Assembly: GCA_046330935.1 (NCBI GenBank)
Contig: JAXLRU010000007.1
Location: 124,001-188,000, forward strand
Length of the DNA stretch: 64,000 bases
Direction of reading: 5' to 3'
Source: JAXLRU01 sp046330935
Lineage (GTDB): Bacteria; Actinomycetota; Actinomycetes; Actinomycetales; Kineosporiaceae
The translations under genes were made by a program, and so were the position numbers. Shown here in pieces: positions 57,566 through 64,000 of the stretch. Positions within the stretch are counted from its first letter, which is position 1; the number at the start of each line of letters is the position of its first letter. The notes beneath the pieces were generated by a model, which was given only the letters and a program-made list of their open reading frames with translations, was not told the DNA's origin and searched no databases.

Positions 57566-58189
57566 TCAGGCCCCGACGCGCGGGCGCAGGACGTCGAGCA
57601 GCGACGGCTCGCGCAGCGCCTCCCCCGCCGCGAGCGCGGCCGCCCACTGCGCGACGGGCGCCACGCGCGCGAACTCGCTGCCGAGGACGGCGAGCACGGT
57701 CGCGGTGACCTGCTCGGCGGGCACGACCTCACCGTCGGGGCCGGTGAGGTCGAGGGTGCCGGTGGCGTCGGCGAGGAGCTCGACGGTGAAGCCGAGGTGG
57801 TAGGCCTGGCGGGTCGTCGAGTCCACGCAGTGCTGGACCATGTAGCCGCAGATCGCGACCGTGTCGACGCCGCCCTCGCGCAGCCACGACTCCAGCTCGG
57901 TGCCGGTGAAGGCGCCCGGCCACTGCTTGGCCACGACCACGGCGTGCGGGCGTGAGGCGACGACCTCGTGCAGCTGCCAGCCGGGGCCGCCTGTCGCGAA
58001 CACCGGCGCCGAGGGGTCCTCGCCGTGCTGGACGAGGACCACGGGCACCCCGGCCGCGTGCGCCGCGTCGATGGCGGCGCCGATCGCCGCGAGCGACTCC
58101 CGGCGGGCGACGACGCTGAGGACGGCATCGGGGTGGGCGTCGGCGTCGTACTCGTTCTGGACGTCGATGACGACGAGGGCGCGGGTCAC
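57566..58189 (-). CDS. Isochorismatase-like cysteine hydrolase
   Basis: 207 residues. Catalytic triad visible: Asp9 in ALVVIDVQNEY, Lys88 in VVAKQWPGAFTGTEL and Cys121 in GYMVQHCVDSTTRQAYHLGF (with the preceding cis-peptide region). GTG at 58189 follows GGAGGTTCCCC. Family members hydrolyse isochorismate, nicotinamide or carbamoyl compounds; substrate not deducible. Downstream is the SDR gene on the same strand and the GlxA-type regulator is divergent, suggesting a regulated small unit. Confidence 0.9.
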   Translation of the reverse strand: MTRALVVIDVQNEYDADAHPDAVLSVVARRESLAAIGAAIDAAHAAGVPVVLVQHGEDPSAPVFATGGPGWQLHEVVASRPHAVVVAKQWPGAFTGTELESWLREGGVDTVAICGYMVQHCVDSTTRQAYHLGFTVELLADATGTLDLTGPDGEVVPAEQVTATVLAVLGSEFARVAPVAQWAAALAAGEALREPSLLDVLRPRVGA

Positions 58190-58423
58190 GGGGAACCTCC
58201 GGGACGGGAAGCGTGGCACGGGTCAGCGGCACGAGCACCGACGGCGGGTGGCCGGCCGCGGCACCATCGTGATCGTGGCGAGGGCGCCGGCGTCAGCCCC
58301 GCCCCGGCCAGCCGACGTCGTGATCCGGCCAGGAACCGGGCGCCACGCGGGCCCGGCTGCCGCAGGGCCCGCGCCACGAGCAGACTGGGCGACGCCCTGC
58401 AGTGGAGTCCCTCGGAGGTGAAG

Positions 58424-59470
58424 ATGGCCCGCGACCCGCGGACGGTCGCCGTCCTGCTCGGGCGGGGGGTGGCGGTCCTGGAGGCCGCGGTGCCCGCCCG
58501 CGTGTTCACGGCCGTGACGTCGTCGCGGCACGGGTACGAGGTGCTCCCGATCGCCGCGGAACCGCGCCCGATCGTGAGCACGGCGGGGCTGGTGCTCGAC
58601 CCGCCGCACGACCTCGACGCGGCAGCGCGTGCGGGCACCCTGGTGGTGCCGGGCTGGCGCGAGGGAGGCGACCCGCCGGCGCCCGACCTGCTGGAGGCCC
58701 TGCGCGCGGCCCACGCGGAGGGGGCGACGGTGGCGGGCCTGTGCCTGGGCGCGTTCGTCCTCGCCGAGGCGGGCCTGCTGGACGGCCTGTCGGCGACGAC
58801 GCACTGGTCGGCCGCCGCGGCGCTGGCCGCGCGCTACCCGAGGGTGAGCGTGCTGCCCGACACGCTGTACGTCGACGAGGGGCGGGTGCTGACGAGCGCC
58901 GGTTCGGCGGCGTCGATCGATGCATGCCTGCACCTGGTCCGCCGCCGTCACGGCGCGGCCGTCGCCTCCGCCGTCGCCCGCGAGCTCGTCGTCGGCGCCC
59001 ACCGCCCCGGCGGGGACCCGCAGGCCCTCGACGCCCCCGTCGCCGACGACAGCCCCGGAGGGGCGGGATCGGGCATCCCCGCCGCGGTGGCACACGCCCT
59101 GGCGCACCTGGACGACCCCGGCCTGGACGTCGACGCCCTCGCGGCGGTCGCGTGCGTGTCGCGGCGCAGCTTCGACCGGCACTTCCGGCGCACCACGGGC
59201 GTGTCGGCCACGCGCTGGCTGCTGCGCCAGCGGGTGCACCGCGCGGCCCGGCTGCTGGAGGAGACGGACCTGCCCGTCGACGCCGTCGCCCGGCGGGTCG
59301 GCATGGCCTCGGCGGCGGTGCTGCGGCCGCACTTCCGCGCGGAGCTTGACGCCGCCCCGGCGCAGTGGCGGGAGCGGCACCGGGCCGGGGGGCCGCAGGC
59401 CCCCGAGGATCAGTGGGGCAGCGAGCCGGACCGCTCGGGTGAGGCGATCCAGACCGCGGTCTCGCCGTAG
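58424..59470 (+). CDS. GlxA-family transcriptional regulator (DJ-1/PfpI plus AraC HTH)
   Basis: 348 residues. N-terminal DJ-1/PfpI domain with VAVLEAAVPARVF and the nucleophile-elbow Cys in VAGLCLGAFVLAEAGLLDG; C-terminal AraC/XylS double helix-turn-helix (LAAVACVSRRSFDRHFRRTTGVSATRWLLRQRVHRAARLLEET, then VARRVGMASAAVLRPHFR). ATG at 58424 with GGAGG upstream. Divergent from the hydrolase gene, so likely its regulator. The last 61 bp overlap the 3' end of rsmD on the other strand. Confidence 0.92.
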   Translation: MARDPRTVAVLLGRGVAVLEAAVPARVFTAVTSSRHGYEVLPIAAEPRPIVSTAGLVLDPPHDLDAAARAGTLVVPGWREGGDPPAPDLLEALRAAHAEGATVAGLCLGAFVLAEAGLLDGLSATTHWSAAAALAARYPRVSVLPDTLYVDEGRVLTSAGSAASIDACLHLVRRRHGAAVASAVARELVVGAHRPGGDPQALDAPVADDSPGGAGSGIPAAVAHALAHLDDPGLDVDALAAVACVSRRSFDRHFRRTTGVSATRWLLRQRVHRAARLLEETDLPVDAVARRVGMASAAVLRPHFRAELDAAPAQWRERHRAGGPQAPEDQWGSEPDRSGEAIQTAVSP

Positions 59471-59988
59471 CGGCGCACCTCGCGGCGATGCAGCCCCTCG
59501 GGCCAGCGCGGTTCGAGGCTGCGGGTGGACCGCTCGACCAGCACCAGGGCGTGCTCGTGCAGCCAGCCCTGCCCGGTGAGGCCGGTGAGGACGGCGCCCA
59601 CGACGTCCTCGCCCATCGCGTAGGGCGGGTCGAGGAAGACGAGGTCGGCGGCGAAGGGCGGTCGCCCGTTGAGGTAGCGCTCCACCGAGGACACGATGAC
59701 CGCGACCCGAGGGGTGCCGACGAGCGACACGTTCTCGCGGGCGGCGGCGGCGGCCTGGCGGGAGGAGTCGACGAGCACGGCCTCGGCGGCGCCGCGGCTG
59801 ACCGCCTCCAGCCCGAGGGCACCGGAGCCGGCGCACAGGTCCAGCACCTTGGCCCCGCCCAGCCGGTTGCGGGCCTCGAGCACGTTGAACAGCGCCTCGC
59901 GGACGATCTCGCTGGTGGGGCGGGTGAGATCGCCCTTCGGGACGACGAGGCGCCGCCCCCTCGCGCTGCCGGCCACGATCCGTGTCAT
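59410..59988 (-). CDS. rsmD: 16S rRNA (guanine966-N2)-methyltransferase RsmD
   Basis: 192 residues. MTRIVAGSARGRRLVVPKGDLTRPTSEIVREALFNVLE is the family start, SAM motif VLDLCAGSGALGLEAVSRGA and catalytic FLDPPYAMGEDVV. Makes m2G966 in 16S rRNA. 42 bp after recG. The 3' end runs 61 bp into the GlxA-type regulator gene, so the C-terminal residues SGSLPH differ in register from typical family ends. Confidence 0.95.
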   Translation of the reverse strand: MTRIVAGSARGRRLVVPKGDLTRPTSEIVREALFNVLEARNRLGGAKVLDLCAGSGALGLEAVSRGAAEAVLVDSSRQAAAAARENVSLVGTPRVAVIVSSVERYLNGRPPFAADLVFLDPPYAMGEDVVGAVLTGLTGQGWLHEHALVLVERSTRSLEPRWPEGLHRREVRRYGETAVWIASPERSGSLPH

Positions 59989-60030
59989 GCGGGCATTCTC
60001 CCCTGCCCGCAGCCCCCGCCGGAGCCGGCC

Positions 60031-62271
60031 TCAGCCCCGGTCGAGGAACTGCTCGCGTTCGGGGTCGAGGAGCTGGGCGATGGCGGCGGCCAGATCGGGG
60101 TGCCCGGTGAGGTCGGGGTCCTCGGCGACGACCTCCGCGGCGGCAGCCCTCGCCTCCTCGATCACTTCCTCGTGCTGCAGCACGCGCAGCAGCCGCAGCG
60201 AGGACCGCCCGCCGGACTGCGCGGCACCCAGGACGTCGCCCTCGCGCCGCTGCTCGAGGTCGACCCTGGCCAGTTCGAACCCGTCCAGGGTGGCGGCCAC
60301 CGCCTCCAGCCGGTCGCGGGCGGGGGTGCCCACCTCGGCCTCGCTGAGCAGCAGGCACAGCCCCGGGTGGCTGCCTCGGCCGACCCGGCCGCGCAACTGG
60401 TGCAGCTGCGAGACGCCGAACCGGTCGGCATCCACCACCACCATCGCCGTGGCGTTGGCCACGTCGACGCCGACCTCGATCACGGTCGTCGCCACGAGCA
60501 CCCCCACCTCGCCGCGGGCGAAGGCGGCCATGACGGCGTCACGGTCGTCGGCGGGCATCCGCCCGTGCAGGGTCTCGATCCGCACGCCCTGCAGCGCGGG
60601 GTGGGCGCGCAGCTCCTCGACGACGTCGAGCACCGCGGCGGCCGGGCGCCGGCCGCCGCCCTCGCCCGCGGTCGGGGACGGCGCGTCACCCCCGTCGTCG
60701 CCGATCCGCGGGCAGACGACGTACACCTGGTGCCCGCCGTCGACCTCCTCGCGCACCCGCTGCCACGTGCGCTCGCGCCAGGCGGGCTTCTCGGCCACGG
60801 GCACCACGTGCGAGGCGATCGGGCTGCGCCCCGGGGGCAGCTCGTCGAGCACGGACGTCTCCAGGTCGCCGAACACGGTCATCGCGACCGTGCGCGGGAT
60901 CGGCGTCGCGGTCATCACCAGCAGGTGCGGGCTGGTGCGCCCCTTGCCGCGCAGGGCGTCGCGCTGCTCCACCCCGAAGCGGTGCTGCTCGTCGACCACC
61001 ACGAGGCCGAGGTCGAAGAACTCCACCTTGTCGGAGAGCAGCGCGTGGGTGCCGACGACGATCCCCGCCTCGCCGCTGGCGGCGTCGAGCATGGCGGCCC
61101 GGCGGACGGCGGTGGGCTGGCTGCCGGTCAGCAGGCGCACGCGCGTGCCGCGGTCGTCGCCCCCGAGCAGGCCGCCCTCGGCGAGGTCGCCGAGCATCGC
61201 CGTGATCGAGCGGTGGTGCTGGGCGGCGAGGACCTCGGTGGGGGCGAGCAGCGCAGCCTGCCCCCCGGCGTCCACGACGGCGAGCATCGCCCGCAGGGCC
61301 ACCAGCGTCTTGCCCGACCCGACCTCACCCTGCAGCAGCCGGTGCATGGGGTGCTCGCCGGCCAGCTCGACCTCGAGCTCCGCACCCACCCTCGCCTGCC
61401 CCGCGGTGAGCGTGAACGGCAGCCGCTCGTCGAAGGCGTCGAGCAGCCCCCCGGGCACCCGACGCCGCGGCGTCGCAGGGGCGCGGGTCTCGTCGGCGCG
61501 GCGCCGGGCGAGTGCCGCCTGCAGGACGAACGCCTCCTCGAACCGCAGCCGGTGCCGGGCCGGGTAGGGCTCGTCCTTGGTCGCGGGCCGGTGCACCGCG
61601 CGCAGCGCGGCGTCCAGGGGCATGAGGTGGCGGACGGCGCGCACCTGGGCGGGCAGCGGGTCGGGCAGGGGCGCGAGGGTGTCCAGGACGTGGCGGACGC
61701 AGCGGCGGATGGTCTCGGAGTCCACCCCCGCCCCCGCGGGGTAGATGGGGATCGGCGAGGCGAGCAGGTCCGACGCCGAGTCCGCAGCCGAGGCGGGATC
61801 CGGGCGGGCGGCAGGGTCGGCGGGATCGGCGGCGGGGTCGGCCTCGACCACCGGGTCGTCGTCCAGGAACGAGACCTTGGGGTGGGTGAGCTGCAGCGTC
61901 CCGCGGTAGCGCTCGACGGTGCCCGAGAACAGGGCGCGCCGGCCCGGCTTGAGCACGTGCCTGAGCCGGCCGGCGTTGAAGAAGGTGAGCGCGAGGTGGT
62001 CGGTGCCGTCGGTGACGGTCACCTGCAGGAGCTCCCCGCGCCGGGCGCGCATGGGCCGCGCGGACGCCGAGACGACCTCCGCGACGATCGTCGCCTCCTC
62101 GCCCTCGGTGAGGGCGTGGATCGGGGACAGCTCGGCCCACGACTCGTAGCGGCGCGGGTAGTGCCGCAGCAGGTCGCCGACCGTCTCGACGCCGAGCTTC
62201 GCGAGCCCGGTGACGGCGGCCTTGCGTCCGAACACCTTCGCCAGCGGCGTGTCGGTGCGCAACGACGTCAT
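60031..62271 (-). CDS. recG: ATP-dependent DNA helicase RecG
   Basis: 746 residues. Wedge (OB) domain near the N-terminus (about 60-150), then helicase motifs: Walker A GEVGSGKTLVALRAML, DEQHRFGVEQRDAL (DExH), motif III VMTATPIPRTVAM, and the C-terminal half with VGVLVATTVIEVGVDVANATAMVVVDADRFG and QLRGRVGRGS. Reverses stalled forks. An acidic Asp/Pro-rich insert (about 128-148) interrupts the N-terminal half. ATG at 62271, 4 bp after the DAK2-like gene. Confidence 0.96.
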   Translation of the reverse strand: MTSLRTDTPLAKVFGRKAAVTGLAKLGVETVGDLLRHYPRRYESWAELSPIHALTEGEEATIVAEVVSASARPMRARRGELLQVTVTDGTDHLALTFFNAGRLRHVLKPGRRALFSGTVERYRGTLQLTHPKVSFLDDDPVVEADPAADPADPAARPDPASAADSASDLLASPIPIYPAGAGVDSETIRRCVRHVLDTLAPLPDPLPAQVRAVRHLMPLDAALRAVHRPATKDEPYPARHRLRFEEAFVLQAALARRRADETRAPATPRRRVPGGLLDAFDERLPFTLTAGQARVGAELEVELAGEHPMHRLLQGEVGSGKTLVALRAMLAVVDAGGQAALLAPTEVLAAQHHRSITAMLGDLAEGGLLGGDDRGTRVRLLTGSQPTAVRRAAMLDAASGEAGIVVGTHALLSDKVEFFDLGLVVVDEQHRFGVEQRDALRGKGRTSPHLLVMTATPIPRTVAMTVFGDLETSVLDELPPGRSPIASHVVPVAEKPAWRERTWQRVREEVDGGHQVYVVCPRIGDDGGDAPSPTAGEGGGRRPAAAVLDVVEELRAHPALQGVRIETLHGRMPADDRDAVMAAFARGEVGVLVATTVIEVGVDVANATAMVVVDADRFGVSQLHQLRGRVGRGSHPGLCLLLSEAEVGTPARDRLEAVAATLDGFELARVDLEQRREGDVLGAAQSGGRSSLRLLRVLQHEEVIEEARAAAAEVVAEDPDLTGHPDLAAAIAQLLDPEREQFLDRG

Positions 62272-62275
62272 GCCC

Positions 62276-64000
62276 TCACTCGACCCCGATCAGCAGCGGC
62301 CACCGCGGCTGGCCCCCGTCGTGCAGGGACACCTCGACGTCGGGGTGGCGCTGCCCGAGGTGGGCGCACACGGCGGCCACGAGGTCCTCGGGCACCTCGG
62401 CGCCGCTGACGAGGGTGACCAGCTCGCCCCCGGCGGCCAGGAGGCGGTCGAGGACGGCGACGGCGACCCGCGCGGCACCCGCGCCGCCCTCGTCCACGGC
62501 GGCGGAGGTGAGGACGTCGCCACCGACGACGCCGAACCAGCCGTCCTGACCCACCGGACCGGGTGCCCGGGTCAGCGCCCCCTCCCGGGTGGCGCCCGCG
62601 GCGGAGGACATCAGCACGACGTCGTCGTCGAAGCGCCGGGCCGGGTCGTGCACCGCCGCCGCCGCCAGGCCCTGGACCTGCGCGCGGGTGGGGACGACGC
62701 TCACGCGCACGCCCTCCTCGCGGGCCATGGCTGCGGCCGCCTGCGCGGCGGCGAGGACGTCGGGATCGTTGGGCAGCAGCGCGACGGCCTCGGCGCGGGC
62801 CGCGCGGACCGCGTCGAGCAGGCGCGCGGCGGTGACGCCGCGGCCGGGGCCGACCTCGACGACCTGGGCCCCGGCGCCCACGAACAGCGTCGCGAGCCCG
62901 GGCCCGGTGGCGCAGGCGAGCAGGGCGGAGGTGGCCCGCCGGGCCCCGGCGGCGGGAACCCCCGGCGGGGGGAGCAGGCCCAGCCCGAGCTCGGGCATGG
63001 CCTCGGGTGACGGCGGCTCCACCCCCGCCGCGAGCGCCGCGTCGAGCCGGGCGGCGCCACGGGCGTGGGCGGGAGGGGCCTCGTGGGGGTGGCCGACGAG
63101 GCTGGTGATCCGGATCTGGGACGGCCGGCCCACCTCGACGGCGGCCTCGACGGCCTCGCCCGGCCGGTCGACGTGCACGTGGACGTGCCAGAGCCCCGCG
63201 CCGCCGACGACCACCAGCGACTCGCCGAGCTCGGCGAGCCGCGCGCGCAGCGCCGCGACGGCGTCGTCGGCGGCGTGCAGGAGGTACATCACCTCGTACG
63301 CGGGGCCGGTCGGGTCGGCGTCGTCGCACCACGAGAGGTCGACCGGGGGCAGCGTGGCGGCCCGGGCGGGACGGCGCCGCCCCGGTGCCGTCCCCTCGAG
63401 GGTCTGCTCGCCGCGGACGACGTCGACCAGGGCGCGCAACGCGAGCAGCACGCCCTTGCCGCCGGCATCGACGACGCCGGCCCGGCGCAGGACGTCGAGC
63501 TGGCGGGGCGTGCGCGACAGCGCGTGGCGGGCGGCCTCCGTCGCCCCGACCACCACCTCGACGAGCGGGGCGTCGGCGGGCAGGGCCAGCGCGGCCTCGG
63601 CCGCCGCACGGCTGAGGGAGAGCATCGTGCCGTGGACGGGCCGGTCGACGGCCCCCCACGCCTGTTCGTCGGCGAGGACCAGGGCGCGCCGGGCCGTGGG
63701 ACCGTCGAGCACGCCCGACTCGCCCACCGCCTGCGACCAGGCGCGGATCATCTGGGCGAAGATCGCGCCCGAGTTGCCCCGCGCCCCCAGCAGGACCCCG
63801 CCGGCGAACGCCTCGGTCACCTCGACCAGGCCCGCCTCGGGCGCCAGGTCGGCGGCTGCGGCGTACCCGGCCTCGACCGTCATGTACAGGTTGGTCCCCG
63901 TGTCGCCGTCGGGCACGGGGTAGACGTTGAGCGCGTCGATCTCCTCACGCGCCCCGGCGAGGGCGGCCAGCAGCGTCCCCGCCCAGCGGCGCGCGGCCGT
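62276..64000 (-). CDS. DAK2/DhaL-domain protein (FakA/YloV-like), start beyond the window
   Basis: The frame is open to the right edge, so the N-terminus lies outside; 574 residues are visible. The DhaL/DAK2 kinase-type motif LNVYPVPDGDTGTNLYMTVEAG gives Asp residues binding Mg-ADP, and GNSGAIFAQMIRA the second loop. The remainder matches the FakA middle and C-terminal regions. In firmicutes FakA phosphorylates fatty acids bound by FakB; in actinobacteria the YloV-like gene beside recG is conserved but its substrate is not firmly known. GRRRPARAAT-type linker is Arg/Pro-rich. Confidence 0.92.
   Translation of the reverse strand, partial: TAARRWAGTLLAALAGAREEIDALNVYPVPDGDTGTNLYMTVEAGYAAAADLAPEAGLVEVTEAFAGGVLLGARGNSGAIFAQMIRAWSQAVGESGVLDGPTARRALVLADEQAWGAVDRPVHGTMLSLSRAAAEAALALPADAPLVEVVVGATEAARHALSRTPRQLDVLRRAGVVDAGGKGVLLALRALVDVVRGEQTLEGTAPGRRRPARAATLPPVDLSWCDDADPTGPAYEVMYLLHAADDAVAALRARLAELGESLVVVGGAGLWHVHVHVDRPGEAVEAAVEVGRPSQIRITSLVGHPHEAPPAHARGAARLDAALAAGVEPPSPEAMPELGLGLLPPPGVPAAGARRATSALLACATGPGLATLFVGAGAQVVEVGPGRGVTAARLLDAVRAARAEAVALLPNDPDVLAAAQAAAAMAREEGVRVSVVPTRAQVQGLAAAAVHDPARRFDDDVVLMSSAAGATREGALTRAPGPVGQDGWFGVVGGDVLTSAAVDEGGAGAARVAVAVLDRLLAAGGELVTLVSGAEVPEDLVAAVCAHLGQRHPDVEVSLHDGGQPRWPLLIGVE

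Overview
The window is a gene-dense, very G+C-rich stretch of an actinobacterial chromosome. The signs are third positions almost all G or C, frequent GTG starts, GTGA and ATGA stop/start overlaps between neighbours, and actinobacterial markers (DUF2469, WhiG-type sigma factor, tandem type I signal peptidases, DevR/DevS-like regulators, a GlnR-like operator, XFP phosphoketolase). The gene order resembles the conserved actinobacterial rpsB-dprA-rplS-ffh-ftsY-smc-rnc-recG block. The lineage cannot be fixed from sequence alone; a Micrococcales or Kineosporiales relative is my guess. I found no tRNA, rRNA, CRISPR array, insertion sequence or phage gene.

Layout. 1-3311 (+): Lrp-type regulator (cut by the window edge), class III aminotransferase and FAD amine oxidase, probably a polyamine or amine catabolic unit. 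3566-8925: PPOX protein, DivIVA-motif protein, VOC protein, rlmN and XFP phosphoketolase. 8934-14661 (-): cdsA with a giant disordered N-terminus, frr, pyrH, tsf, rpsB. 15073-20698: M23 peptidase, then whiG-type sigma factor, xerC, dprA, comM and yraN on the minus strand. 20823-26371 (-): DUF2469, rnhB, two lepB, rplS, trmD, rimM, khpA, rpsP. 26573-31479 (-): large polytopic membrane protein, amidohydrolase, ffh. 31560-35876 (-): glnD, glnB and amt, with a candidate GlnR operator upstream of amt. 36172-41797 (-): ftsY, two small overlapping genes, smc. 42029-43287 (+): CapA-like protein whose signal peptide and body lie in different frames. 43507-51554 (+): cydA, cydB, cydD, cydC and a DevS-like sensor kinase, faced by a DevR-like regulator on the opposite strand (51793-52443), with a remnant of an AAC(2')-like acetyltransferase between them. 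53185-64000: mutM, rnc, rpmF, yceD, coaD, then a three-gene accessory insert (SDR, cysteine hydrolase, GlxA-type regulator), then rsmD, recG and a DAK2/FakA-like gene cut by the window end.

How the parts fit. Most genes are housekeeping: translation, protein export (ffh, ftsY, lepB), nitrogen sensing (amt, glnB, glnD), chromosome handling and DNA uptake or repair. The most coherent accessory module is respiratory. A near-consensus DosR/DevR box (43412-43425) lies 81 bp before cydA, and the bd-oxidase and CydDC genes run directly into a haem-GAF-type DevS-like kinase, so the oxidase, its assembly exporter, a putative oxygen/redox sensor and its regulator sit together.
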